DNA of 64,000 nucleotides from Ruminococcus flavefaciens (lineage in GTDB: Bacteria; Bacillota; Clostridia; Oscillospirales; Ruminococcaceae), in NCBI RefSeq assembly GCF_900116855.1, contig NZ_UETD01000013.1:62001-126000 (forward strand), read 5' to 3'. Made by a program: the position numbers and the translations under genes. How positions within the stretch are numbered: the first letter of the stretch is position 1; each line of letters starts with the position of its first letter. Below are positions 1 through 8,886 of this stretch, piece after piece. Under the pieces are notes generated by a model. That model did no database searches. It worked only from the letters and a program-made list of their open reading frames with translations, and was not told the origin of the DNA.

Positions 1-62
1 AATTCGGAAACGACGCATTCCTCACTCAGCTGACGGAAATGCTTCTCAGAAGAAAGAATTAA
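1..62 (+). CDS. C-terminal end of a polyprenyl (farnesyl/geranylgeranyl) diphosphate synthase, partial
   Basis: Reading from base 3, nineteen codons end in TAA at 60-62. The tail (FGNDAFLTQLTEMLLRRKN) resembles the last helix of IspA-type prenyl diphosphate synthases. Such a gene normally sits directly upstream of dxs in Clostridia, which is the arrangement here. The rest lies outside the window, so the call relies mainly on gene order. Confidence 0.55.
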   Translation, partial: FGNDAFLTQLTEMLLRRKN

Positions 63-65
63 CGT

Positions 66-102
66 AAAGGAGCTGCGGAGCATTCTCCGCATTTCGTAAA
101 AA
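66..102 (+). promoter_or_regulatory. Ribosome binding site separated from the dxs start by a hairpin
   Basis: AAAGGAG lies at 66-72, 30 bases before the ATG at 103, too far for normal initiation. A 7-bp stem (74-80 with 85-91, four-base loop) sits between them. If the hairpin folds, the effective spacing falls to about 12 bases. Confidence 0.5.
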
Positions 103-1995
103 ATGAAGGATAATATAAATAATAATGAAAAGGTGACTCTCAGCGAACTGGAACTGCCGCAGGACCTTAAAAAGCTGTCATTATCACAGTGTGCAGGGCT
201 TTGCAAGGAGATAAGGAACATCCTCATCTCAACGGTTTCCAAAACGGGAGGTCATCTTGCGTCTAATCTGGGAGCTGTGGAGCTTACAATGGCTCTGCAC
301 CGCAACTTCAACTCTCCCGAGGACAAAATAGTCTGGGACGTTGGTCATCAGGCTTATACTCACAAGATACTTACGGGACGTCTGGACCGCTTTTCCACAC
401 TCCGTCAGGAGGGCGGTATATCAGGATTTCCAAAGCCTGAGGAGTCTCCGCACGATACCTTTATAAGCGGACACAGCAGTACATCAGTGTCAGTAGCCTG
501 CGGTATTGCAGAGGCTATGAAGATTCAGGGCAAGGACAATTATGCTGTTGCCGTTATAGGTGACGGTGCAATGTCGGGCGGTATGTTCTACGAAGCTATG
601 AATAACTGCGGCAGGGACAAAAAAAGAAATCTTATCGTGATACTCAATGACAACAATATGTCTATTTCCAAGAGTGTAGGTTCACTGTCCAAGTATCTGA
701 CCTCACTGCGAAATACAGAGAAATATCTCCACACCAAGAGAGCTGTTGAGCGCGGACTTGAGAAGATACCGCTTGTGGGCACAAGTGTTGCCAAGGGTAT
801 CAAAAACGTTAAGGATTCGGTTAAATCCAATATTCTTGAGCAGAGCACTATGTTTGAGGACATGGGCTTCATTTATCTGGGTCCCGTCAACGGTCACAGC
901 CTTTCAGAGCTGGAGGAGGTCTTCCACATGGCTAAGACCTATCACCAGCCTGTGTTCATCCATGTCAAGACCGTAAAGGGCAAGGGTTATATCCCTGCGG
1001 AGCAGAACCCCGGTGAATACCACGGCATTTCTAAATTTGACATAACCACGGGAAATCCCGAGGTCGCTGCTGCCGACAGCTATTCTACCGTTTTCGGCAA
1101 GGAACTTGTGAGACTTGCGGAAAAGGACGACAAGCTCTGTGCTATCACAGCGGCTATGAAGTACGGAACAGGACTTCAGTTCTTCCATTTCAAGTATCCG
1201 GAGAGGTTCTTCGATGTAGGCATAGCGGAACAGCACGCTGTTACCTTTGCAGGCGGACTTGCTTCCATGGGTATGACACCTGTTTTCGCAGTGTATTCCA
1301 CATTCCTCCAGAGAGCCTACGACCAGCTTGTCCATGATGTAGCTATCGGAAAGCTCCATGTGGTGCTTGGCGTTGACCGTGCAGGTATAGTAGGTGAGGA
1401 CGGCGAGACCCATCAGGGACTTCTTGATGTTCCTATGCTCACCTCCATACCGAATACAGTTATTTTCTCGCCCTCATGCTATTCCGAGATGAAGATGTGC
1501 ATGAAGAAGGCAATATATGAGGAAAAGGGACTGACTGCCGTAAGATATCCCAGAGGAGCGGAGAAAGTGGAGTTCAGCGAGTTCCACCTGACTACGGAGC
1601 ATCTGTTCATCCGCGAGGAAAAGAGCGAAACTCTCATCATAACCTACGGAAGGCTATACAACGAAGCCTATAAAGCTCAGCAGAAGCTGAAAGCCGAGGG
1701 GATAAACTGTGATATCATGAAGCTGACAAAGATATTCCCGCTGGAGGACGACCTTGGTGACGAGATAAAGGGCTATAAGCGCATCGTATTCTTTGAGGAG
1801 TCTGTGGGCGAGGGCGGTATTTCCGAAAAAGTCGGAGATATACTGGCGGAGCTGGGCTATTGCGGCGATTACAGCAGAGTAACCGCACATGGCTTCGTAA
1901 AGCAGGCTTCTGTAAGGTCGTGTCTCGAAAAGCTTGGACTTACGGACAATAAGATGACTGAGTATATCAGGAACAAGTGCAATGGCAAGGCTTGA
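103..1995 (+). CDS. dxs: 1-deoxy-D-xylulose-5-phosphate synthase
   Basis: Cytoplasmic thiamine-diphosphate enzyme that condenses pyruvate and glyceraldehyde 3-phosphate, the first step of the MEP isoprenoid pathway. The 630 residues show the SKTGGHLASNLG opening of the family, the TPP-binding GDG...NDNN motif near residues 150-185, the pyrimidine-domain motif GIAEQHAV, and DRAGIVGEDGETHQG. Typical length is about 620; the extra N-terminal residues (about 20, rich in Asn and Lys) precede the usual family start. It follows a prenyl synthase end, consistent with an isoprenoid block. The last 14 bases overlap tlyA. Confidence 0.97.
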   Translation: MKDNINNNEKVTLSELELPQDLKKLSLSQCAGLCKEIRNILISTVSKTGGHLASNLGAVELTMALHRNFNSPEDKIVWDVGHQAYTHKILTGRLDRFSTLRQEGGISGFPKPEESPHDTFISGHSSTSVSVACGIAEAMKIQGKDNYAVAVIGDGAMSGGMFYEAMNNCGRDKKRNLIVILNDNNMSISKSVGSLSKYLTSLRNTEKYLHTKRAVERGLEKIPLVGTSVAKGIKNVKDSVKSNILEQSTMFEDMGFIYLGPVNGHSLSELEEVFHMAKTYHQPVFIHVKTVKGKGYIPAEQNPGEYHGISKFDITTGNPEVAAADSYSTVFGKELVRLAEKDDKLCAITAAMKYGTGLQFFHFKYPERFFDVGIAEQHAVTFAGGLASMGMTPVFAVYSTFLQRAYDQLVHDVAIGKLHVVLGVDRAGIVGEDGETHQGLLDVPMLTSIPNTVIFSPSCYSEMKMCMKKAIYEEKGLTAVRYPRGAEKVEFSEFHLTTEHLFIREEKSETLIITYGRLYNEAYKAQQKLKAEGINCDIMKLTKIFPLEDDLGDEIKGYKRIVFFEESVGEGGISEKVGDILAELGYCGDYSRVTAHGFVKQASVRSCLEKLGLTDNKMTEYIRNKCNGKA

Positions 1996-2767
1996 CAGTG
2001 AGATGGTGGCACGGGGACTTGCAAGGAGCCGTGAACGCGCCAAGGAAATGATACGCTCGGGAAATGTAACTGTCAACGGTAAAACGGCAAAAAAGCCCTC
2101 GGACGAGGTCATGACAGATGATCTGATAGAGACTGCCGAGACGGATATCTACGTCGGACGCGGAGCATTGAAGCTTGAAAAGGCGTATGAGAAATTCGGA
2201 CTTGACCTGAGAGGAAAGGTCTGTCTCGATATCGGAGCTTCAACAGGAGGATTTACCGATTTTATGCTTCAGCAGGGAGCAGGAAAGGTATTTGCTGTCG
2301 ATGTGGGACACGGTCAGCTGGCGCAGTCTCTTATAGCAGACCCGAGAGTCGTTAATATGGAGGGCACCGATATCAGGGAGGTCACTGCCGATGATCTCGG
2401 CGGACAGGCGGACTTCATATCCGTCGATGTTTCTTTCATATCCCTTACGAAGATACTTCCCAAGGTCTATGAGCTGCTGAAAGAGGAAGCCGTGGCGGCG
2501 GTGCTCATTAAGCCACAGTTTGAGGCGGGCAGGAGCGATATAGGCAAGCGCGGCATCGTAAAGGACAGAAAGGTCCATATCCGCGTACTTTCGGAGATAG
2601 ACAGCTTTGCATCGTCAATTGGTTTTATTACGGAAAAATACACCTTTTCTCCCGTCAGGGGAGGAAGCGGAAATATAGAGTATCTGGTGAAGCTTCGCAA
2701 GAGCGTGGGTGAGCCTGTGATACACGATTTCAGGGAGCTGACAGACAGCTCATTCAGTAAACTTTAA
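1982..2767 (+). CDS. tlyA: TlyA family rRNA (cytidine-2'-O)-methyltransferase / hemolysin-like protein
   Basis: Predicted SAM-dependent methyltransferase that 2'-O-methylates rRNA cytidines; older annotations call it hemolysin A. Residues 1-60 form an S4 RNA-binding domain (MARLDSEMVARGLARSRERA). The rest is an FtsJ-like Rossmann methyltransferase with the SAM motif LDIGASTGGFTD followed by VFAVDVGHGQL. The 261 residues are normal for the family. It starts inside the end of dxs, so translation is probably coupled. The dxs-tlyA-nadK-argR-recN order is common in Firmicutes. Confidence 0.94.
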   Translation: MARLDSEMVARGLARSRERAKEMIRSGNVTVNGKTAKKPSDEVMTDDLIETAETDIYVGRGALKLEKAYEKFGLDLRGKVCLDIGASTGGFTDFMLQQGAGKVFAVDVGHGQLAQSLIADPRVVNMEGTDIREVTADDLGGQADFISVDVSFISLTKILPKVYELLKEEAVAAVLIKPQFEAGRSDIGKRGIVKDRKVHIRVLSEIDSFASSIGFITEKYTFSPVRGGSGNIEYLVKLRKSVGEPVIHDFRELTDSSFSKL

Positions 2768-2778
2768 GGAGTGCGTTT

Positions 2779-3633
2779 ATGAAGGCAGCATTGTACCCTA
2801 ATTTTCAGAAGCCCAATGCGCTCACCTGCGCCCGTGAGGCTTGTGATGTCCTTGCGGACTGTGGCATAGATGTCTCGGTCAGCGAGATATTCAGAGAGGA
2901 ATTTTCAGATAAGACTCATGTTATATTCGAGGATATAAACGAATCCGCCAAGTCTGCGGACATAGTGCTTGCCATCGGCGGTGACGGAACTATCCTGCGA
3001 TGCGCAAAGCTGCTTATCGGAACAGATACGAAGCTTCTCGGAATAAATACAGGAACTCTCGGCTTTATGGCAGGACTTGAAGCCGATCAGCTGGACAAGC
3101 TGAGTCTGCTCACCACGGGAGAATACGAGATCTCCCACCGTATGACACTTGATGTTGTGTACCACGGCAAGGACGGAGATATAACCGCTACTGTACTCAA
3201 CGAGGTCTCGGCGAGGTCAGGCAGCTTCCATATATGTGATTTTGACGTCTTTGCAGATGATTACCTCATTGGAAGATATCGTGCCGACGGCGTTCTTTTC
3301 AGCACTCCCTCAGGCTCTACAGCCTATGCACTTTCCGCCGGAGGACCCGTTATCGAGCCTGATCTTGAATGTATCGAGATGACGCTCATCTGTCCCCATT
3401 CTCTCTTTTCGAGAGCGACCATGTTCAGTCCTTCGAGAAAGCTGAGAATGATGGATACCACCACCCGTGTTGACTCCATGGTGATAAGCGTGGACGGCGA
3501 GCATTTCGCGAGCATAGGAGTCGGTGAGTCCATTGATATATGCCGCGGAAAGAATGATATTAATTTCGTAAATCTCATTGGAAATTCCTTCCATGAGTCA
3601 CTCTGCAAGAAAATGTGCAAGCCCATCAAATAA
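2779..3633 (+). CDS. nadK: NAD kinase
   Basis: Phosphorylates NAD to NADP using ATP or polyphosphate in the cytoplasm. The 284-residue protein has the diagnostic AIGGDGTILR motif near residue 67, the NTGTLGFMA segment, and the SGSTAYALSAGGP motif that closes over NAD. AAGGAG lies directly upstream of the ATG, 11 bases after the tlyA stop. It belongs to the dxs-recN operon. Length and motifs are complete. Confidence 0.96.
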   Translation: MKAALYPNFQKPNALTCAREACDVLADCGIDVSVSEIFREEFSDKTHVIFEDINESAKSADIVLAIGGDGTILRCAKLLIGTDTKLLGINTGTLGFMAGLEADQLDKLSLLTTGEYEISHRMTLDVVYHGKDGDITATVLNEVSARSGSFHICDFDVFADDYLIGRYRADGVLFSTPSGSTAYALSAGGPVIEPDLECIEMTLICPHSLFSRATMFSPSRKLRMMDTTTRVDSMVISVDGEHFASIGVGESIDICRGKNDINFVNLIGNSFHESLCKKMCKPIK

Positions 3634-3649
3634 GGAGCAGCTTTTTATT

Positions 3650-4093
3650 ATGAAAAATCGCAGACACGAAGCAATTCTTGAAATAATAACCGAACAGCCT
3701 GTTGCCACTCAGGAGCTTCTTATAGAGCTGCTGGCACAGCGTGGGATAAAGACCACACAGGCTACACTGTCAAGAGATATACAGCAGCTCTCACTTGTGA
3801 AGCAGCGTGACGAGAACGGAGTCTATCGCTATTCTATGCCTGCTGCGGCGGCAGCGGAGAAGTCTCTGTTTGAAGAAGCTGTTATCTCGGTGGACTATGC
3901 TATGAATACCATAGTTCTGAAGTGCCGCGCAGGCATGGCGCAGGGGACCTGCGCTGCGATAGACTCCGTGGAGCATCAGGGCATCGTGGGGACTATCGCA
4001 GGCGACGACACTATCTTTATACTCGTACGCAGCGAGGCAGACGCGAAAAAGCTCTCAAAGAAGTTCCGCAGCGAGCTTTTTCCGAGGAGGTAA
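3650..4093 (+). CDS. argR: Arginine repressor ArgR
   Basis: Arginine-sensing transcription factor, 147 residues. An N-terminal winged helix carries the recognition segment TTQATLSRDIQQL; the C-terminal hexamerisation and arginine-binding domain carries GTIAGDDTIFILVR. The frame is open upstream to 3578, but the ATG at 3650 is preferred because AAGGAG (3632-3637) is well placed and the protein then begins as ArgR usually does. It lies between nadK and recN, the usual Clostridial and Bacillus position; no arginine genes are in the window. Confidence 0.95.
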   Translation: MKNRRHEAILEIITEQPVATQELLIELLAQRGIKTTQATLSRDIQQLSLVKQRDENGVYRYSMPAAAAAEKSLFEEAVISVDYAMNTIVLKCRAGMAQGTCAAIDSVEHQGIVGTIAGDDTIFILVRSEADAKKLSKKFRSELFPRR

Positions 4094-4102
4094 GCTCTCA
4101 GA

Positions 4103-5764
4103 ATGTTAAAGGAAATCTATATACAGAATCTGGCAGTTATAAAGGAAGCTGTAATACCGCTGGACAGACATCTCAATATTTTCACTGGAGAGACAGGTGC
4201 AGGTAAGTCCATACTCATAAACGGTATCAATGCTGTTCTCGGACAGCGCTGTACTAAGGACATAGTCCGCACAGGCTGCGACAAAGCAGTCATAACTGCT
4301 CTGTTTACCGAGCTTTCCGATGAGGTCTGTGCCAAGCTTGACGAGCTTGGTGTATCTCACGACGACGGAGAGATAACTGTGACCCGTGAGATAAGCGCAG
4401 ACGGCGGAAGCGTTTCACGAATCAATCAAAGGACAGCTTCTGCGGCGCTGCTGAAAGAGATAGGCGCTATGCTCATAAATATCCACGGACAGCATGATAA
4501 TCAGATACTTCTTGACAGCGAGAAACATTTGCAGATAATGGACGACTTCGGCGGTGATGACAGCCTCTTGAGCGAGTACAGAGTTACCTTCCGCGAGCTC
4601 CAGCATACCGCGCGCAGACTGGGAGAGCTGAAAAAGCAGGAGCAGTCCCGTATCGAGCGAAGCCGCACTCTCAATGAGATAATAGACGATATAGGCGAGC
4701 TTGAGCTCCGTGAAGGCGAGGATGACGAGCTGGAAAAGGAGTATGAGACTGCAAAGAACTCCGAGAAAACGCTCATAGCCATCAAAAATGCGGTGAGCCT
4801 TATAACAGGAGATGAGGCTGCCAATGATATGATAGTCTCGGCAGAAACGGAAATAGCTGCCTATACAGATAACAGCACTCAGCTCAACAGCCTCTACGAT
4901 AGGCTTTCTGCCGCCGAGATAGAGCTTGCGGACATTGCCTCCGAGCTTGAGAGCTTTGCTGACAAGGTGGAGCTTGACGGTCAGCGCCTTGAATACCTCG
5001 GCACAAGGCTCAACAACATAAACAAGATGAAACGTAAGTACGCCACCGACTGCGAGGGGCTCATAAAGCTCTATGACGATGCCTGCCGCGAGATAATGAA
5101 GCTTGAAAGCTCGGGCAGCGAGATAAAGGAACTGGCGGAGAAGCGCGAGGCTCTGCTTCACAAGGTCACAGAGCAGGCAAAGGCACTCTATGACTACCGC
5201 GAGACCGTTGCGGAGCGCTTTACACGCAGAGTTACCGAGGAACTTGAATTTCTCAATATGGCAGGAGTAATCATTGCCGTAAAGCATGAGAAGGGAAAGC
5301 TCACAGTAAACGGCATGGATACTGTGGAGTTCCTTATCTCCGCTAATAAGGGCGAGGAGCCCAAGCCAATCTCCAAGATTGCATCGGGCGGTGAGCTTTC
5401 GCGAATAATGCTTGCTCTCAAAAGCGTTATCGCGGACAAGGACTCTATCCCGACTATGATCTTTGATGAGATAGATACGGGCGTAAGCGGTAAGGCTGCC
5501 CAGAAGATAGGCATAAAGCTCCGCGAGATAGGACAGGTTCGGCAGGTCATCTGCGTTACCCACCTTTCTCAGATAGCGGTAATGGCTGACAACCACCTGC
5601 TCATTGAGAAGCAGATAGTGGGCGACCGCACTGAGACTCACGTTATGCAGCTCGATATGGACGGCAGAGTTGCCGAGATAGCAAGAATTATGGGCGGTGA
5701 GGATCCCAGTGACCTCATGCTGGACAACGCCCGTGCAGAGATAAAAAAAGCCTGCGGGCTTTAA
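4103..5764 (+). CDS. recN: DNA repair protein RecN
   Basis: SMC-like ATPase acting early in double-strand break repair. The 553 residues show Walker A GETGAGKS near residue 30, a long central region rich in Glu and Lys that should form an antiparallel coiled coil (about 160-380), the ABC signature ASGGELSRIMLALK and Walker B MIFDEIDTGVSG, then a His-switch segment TH. The AGGAGG in the last codons of argR serves as its ribosome binding site, nine bases after the argR stop. Confidence 0.96.
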   Translation: MLKEIYIQNLAVIKEAVIPLDRHLNIFTGETGAGKSILINGINAVLGQRCTKDIVRTGCDKAVITALFTELSDEVCAKLDELGVSHDDGEITVTREISADGGSVSRINQRTASAALLKEIGAMLINIHGQHDNQILLDSEKHLQIMDDFGGDDSLLSEYRVTFRELQHTARRLGELKKQEQSRIERSRTLNEIIDDIGELELREGEDDELEKEYETAKNSEKTLIAIKNAVSLITGDEAANDMIVSAETEIAAYTDNSTQLNSLYDRLSAAEIELADIASELESFADKVELDGQRLEYLGTRLNNINKMKRKYATDCEGLIKLYDDACREIMKLESSGSEIKELAEKREALLHKVTEQAKALYDYRETVAERFTRRVTEELEFLNMAGVIIAVKHEKGKLTVNGMDTVEFLISANKGEEPKPISKIASGGELSRIMLALKSVIADKDSIPTMIFDEIDTGVSGKAAQKIGIKLREIGQVRQVICVTHLSQIAVMADNHLLIEKQIVGDRTETHVMQLDMDGRVAEIARIMGGEDPSDLMLDNARAEIKKACGL

Positions 5765-5777
5765 TGGAGGAAGGATA

Positions 5778-6314
5778 TTGAAGATATATTCCACAAGACA
5801 CGGACAGACCTCATATAACAAACAGGAGATCATCATGGGGACAACGGATATTGACCTTGACAGTACAGGCGAGCAGCAAGCTGAGGCTCTTGCGGAGCGG
5901 ATCGCAGAGCTCGGAACTATCGATATCATCATAGCATCTCCCATGAAACGGGCGCAAAAGACAGCCCGTGAGGTCGCAGAGCGCTGCGGTCTTGATATAG
6001 TCACTGAGGAAAGATTTCGCGAGTGGGACTACGGTGCCTACGAGGGCAAGAGCCGCTTCACCGAGGGCTTTGCGGAAAACAAGGTAAATTTTGCTGTTCG
6101 TATGGGAAAGAGCGGAGAGTCGCTGCTTCAGCTAACTCACAGGGTCTATTCGGCTCTTGATGACATTATTGCAGACTACAGCAGCAAAACTGTGCTTCTG
6201 GTCACACACGGCGGAGTTTGCCGCGTTATCGAGACATACTTCAATGATATGACAAATGAGCAGTTCTCAAACTGGTTCATGGACAACTGCGGACTGCTTG
6301 AATATAACATCTGA
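5778..6314 (+). CDS. Histidine phosphatase superfamily protein (phosphoglycerate mutase-like)
   Basis: A 178-residue histidine phosphatase. The catalytic RHG lies at residues 7-9 (STRHGQT), a second conserved segment is REWDYGAYEG, and the second catalytic His is in LVTHGGVCR. It probably removes phosphate from a small molecule; the substrate cannot be told from sequence. GpmB-, CobC- and PhoE-like members look alike. It starts with TTG, supported by GGAGGAAGG just upstream. It follows recN by 13 bases and belongs to the same operon. Confidence 0.85.
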   Translation: MKIYSTRHGQTSYNKQEIIMGTTDIDLDSTGEQQAEALAERIAELGTIDIIIASPMKRAQKTAREVAERCGLDIVTEERFREWDYGAYEGKSRFTEGFAENKVNFAVRMGKSGESLLQLTHRVYSALDDIIADYSSKTVLLVTHGGVCRVIETYFNDMTNEQFSNWFMDNCGLLEYNI

Positions 6315-6329
6315 TGACGGAGGGATATA

Positions 6330-8300
6330 ATGAAAATAGGCGTTGATTACTATCCCGAGCAATGGGACAGAGCTTTATGGCAGACCGATGCAGACCTGAT
6401 GGCAAGGACTGGTGTAAAGCTCGTAAGACTTGGCGAGTTTGCGTGGTCCCGTCTTGAACCAAAGGACGGGGAGTTTGACTTTACATGGCTTGATGAGGCG
6501 ATAAGCAATTTTTCACGCCACGCTATGGGCATAGTGCTGTGTACACCCACAAGCTGTCCGCCTCTGTGGATGTATGAGACTTATCCTGATATAGTTCAGG
6601 TCGGTACAGACGGAAACAGGCTCCAGACAGGCATAAGAGCTCACAGGTGCCTTAATGCTCCCATGTTCCTTTACTATGCAAAGCGTATCACGGAGCAGCT
6701 TGCAAAGAGATATGCCAATAATCCTGCTGTTGCCGCATGGCAGATAGACAACGAGCTCGAAGCCTACCCCTGCACCTGCGAGGTTTGCCGCGGACTTTTC
6801 CGTGACTGGCTCATTGATAAATATGATGACCTTGCAAATATTAACGCAGCATTCGGAAATATCGTCTGGAGCGGCGAATACAGTGATATATCGCAGATAC
6901 AGCCGCCCAATGCCTATCCCAAAGCATGGCAGAACCCTGCACTCTGTCTGGAGTACAGCAGGTTTTCGGCAGATATGACTGCGAAGTTTGCACATGATAT
7001 GGCTATGATAATAAAGCGTGAAAATCCAAGGGCAAAGGTCACGACTAACACATTTTTCAGCGAGAATACTCCCGATTTCTATAAGCTTTTCAGCACTCTT
7101 GATTTTGTCTCATTTGACAATTATCCGCCTGTTAAGCTTACAGATGAAGATGGAATGAGCAGCTCTCACGCTTTCCGTCTGGACATGATGAGAGGCGTGA
7201 AGCAGAAGAATTTCTGGGTCATGGAACAGCTCAGCGGTCCCACGGGAAGCTGGATGCCTATGGGACCAACGCCTCGTCCGGGACAGATAAAGGGCTACGC
7301 AATGCAGGCTATGGCTCACGGAGCAGATACCGTTATGCACTTCCGCTGGCGTACAGCCAATAAGGGCGCGGAGATGTACTGGCACGGTCTTATCGATCAC
7401 AGCAATGTGCCCGGACGCAGATTCAATGAATTTGCAGAGCTTTGCAGACTTGCTCCCAAGCTCAGTGTCATAGAGACCACGGAGCTTGTTTCGGATGTGG
7501 CTATACTTTATTCTCCCGACAATGACACTGCATTCAGAATACAGCCTCAGACTGAGGGATTCAGCTACTTTGAGCAGCTCAGGTACTTCCATGCAGCTTT
7601 CTCGAAATACGGTGTAAATGTGGATATAGTATCTCCTACAACAGACCTGTCCAAGTACAAGGCAGTCATAGCTCCTTCAATGTATATCTATGACAAGAGT
7701 TCGGCTGAGAACATCTACCGCTATGTCATCAAGGGCGGTACGGTCGTCATGACTGCAAGGAGCGGAGTCAAGGACCCCTGCAACAACTGCATCATGGAGC
7801 CGCTGCCCACTGTATACAGAGAGATGATAGGAGCAGAGGTAAGCGAATATGACCCCATTGGCAAGGAAGAACAGACTATTGTTGACTTTGCGGGAAATAC
7901 CTACAAATGCAGACAGTGGTGTGATATCCTTGAGCTGGGCACTGCCCGTGCATATGCCGAGTATAAGGACAGCTTCTACAGCGGAAAGCCTGCCGTTACC
8001 ATGAACCGTTACTGCAGCGGTGTAGCCTATTATATCGGAACAGTGTGCCATATGGATTTCTATGAGAAGTTCGCAGGCAATATCATGAAACAGACGGGCA
8101 TTCCGAGACTGAAAGACCTGCCAAAGGGCGTTGAGGTCACAACAAGGACAAACGGGCTTGACGATTATATTTTCTTCTTCAATAATTCGGAGCAGGAGGC
8201 GGATATAATTCTTCCCAAGGCTATGTTCAGCATCATAGACGACACCGAGAAGGATAAGCTGAAGCTGAAGCCCTTCGATATGGATATAGTCAGAAAGTAG
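6330..8300 (+). CDS. Beta-galactosidase, glycoside hydrolase family 42
   Basis: Cytoplasmic glycosidase (no signal peptide) that removes beta-galactosyl residues from imported oligosaccharides. The 656 residues begin with the GH42 hallmark IGVDYYPEQWD. The acid/base Glu is E142 (QIDNELEAY), the nucleophile E299 (FWVMEQLSGP), and cysteines 107, 148, 150 and 153 match the zinc cluster of the family. A trimerisation domain with a GATase-like fold follows from about 395. It is unusual to find it between a phosphatase and dtd in a housekeeping operon; no transporter is adjacent. Confidence 0.95.
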   Translation: MKIGVDYYPEQWDRALWQTDADLMARTGVKLVRLGEFAWSRLEPKDGEFDFTWLDEAISNFSRHAMGIVLCTPTSCPPLWMYETYPDIVQVGTDGNRLQTGIRAHRCLNAPMFLYYAKRITEQLAKRYANNPAVAAWQIDNELEAYPCTCEVCRGLFRDWLIDKYDDLANINAAFGNIVWSGEYSDISQIQPPNAYPKAWQNPALCLEYSRFSADMTAKFAHDMAMIIKRENPRAKVTTNTFFSENTPDFYKLFSTLDFVSFDNYPPVKLTDEDGMSSSHAFRLDMMRGVKQKNFWVMEQLSGPTGSWMPMGPTPRPGQIKGYAMQAMAHGADTVMHFRWRTANKGAEMYWHGLIDHSNVPGRRFNEFAELCRLAPKLSVIETTELVSDVAILYSPDNDTAFRIQPQTEGFSYFEQLRYFHAAFSKYGVNVDIVSPTTDLSKYKAVIAPSMYIYDKSSAENIYRYVIKGGTVVMTARSGVKDPCNNCIMEPLPTVYREMIGAEVSEYDPIGKEEQTIVDFAGNTYKCRQWCDILELGTARAYAEYKDSFYSGKPAVTMNRYCSGVAYYIGTVCHMDFYEKFAGNIMKQTGIPRLKDLPKGVEVTTRTNGLDDYIFFFNNSEQEADIILPKAMFSIIDDTEKDKLKLKPFDMDIVRK

Positions 8301-8306
8301 GCAAAT

Positions 8307-8741
8307 ATGAGGATAGTTTTACAGCGAGTTACCTCCGCAAGCGTTACGGTTGACGGAGAGGTCATAGGGAAGATAGGAACGGGATTTCTGCTGCTCTTCG
8401 GAGTAGGGCATGAGGATACCGAGGAGGATTGCCGCAGACTTGCCGACAAGATATCCGGACTGCGAATATTCTCCGATGAGAACGACAAGATAAACCTTGA
8501 TCTTGAAAGCGTAGGCGGAGAGATTCTGGTAGTTCCGCAGTTCACTCTTTATGCGGACTGCCGCAAGGGAAACCGTCCGAACTTCATTCAGGCAGCCAAG
8601 CCCGAAAAGGCAAATGCTCTGTATGAGTACTTTGTGGATTACCTCAGAAGCAAGGGCAAGCACGTTGAAACGGGCTCATTCGGAGCCGATATGAAGGTGG
8701 AGCTCCTCAATGACGGACCCTTTACAGTAATACTTGAATAA
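8307..8741 (+). CDS. dtd: D-aminoacyl-tRNA deacylase
   Basis: Hydrolyses D-amino acids mischarged onto tRNA, a cytoplasmic proofreading activity. The 144 residues match the family from end to end: [17 protein letters not shown] at the start, [15 protein letters not shown] in the middle, and the C-terminal NDGPFTV that corresponds to the Gly-cisPro-containing region. One oddity: the usual SQFTL motif reads PQFTL here, while the key Thr is kept. The Shine-Dalgarno is weak (GTAGG). Last gene of the operon, followed by a strong terminator. Confidence 0.95.
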   Translation: MRIVLQRVTSASVTVDGEVIGKIGTGFLLLFGVGHEDTEEDCRRLADKISGLRIFSDENDKINLDLESVGGEILVVPQFTLYADCRKGNRPNFIQAAKPEKANALYEYFVDYLRSKGKHVETGSFGADMKVELLNDGPFTVILE

Positions 8742-8778
8742 AAAAGTCCCGACACATGAGTAATAAGTCGGTAATACA

Positions 8779-8819
8779 ATGCCCCGAAGCGCTTTTGTAA
8801 CGCCTCGGGGCATTTTTTG
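8779..8819 (+). terminator. Rho-independent terminator after dtd
   Basis: A long GC-rich stem (ATGCCCCGA-GCG paired with CGC-TCGGGGCAT, 8779-8791 with 8801-8813) is followed by a run of T at 8813-8818. Its loop resembles that of the hairpin at 24011-24043. Confidence 0.9.
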
Positions 8820-8886
8820 TTATTGATAGCTGCTAAGAGCTGAATAAATCGAGTTCAGCCGCCAAGACTTACCATGAGGTGATATA

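Noticed and set aside
4415-6004. Long open frame on the minus strand opposite recN (529 codons)
   Set aside because: It lies entirely opposite recN and the phosphatase gene, has no ribosome site or recognisable domain, and follows from codon bias of the real genes.
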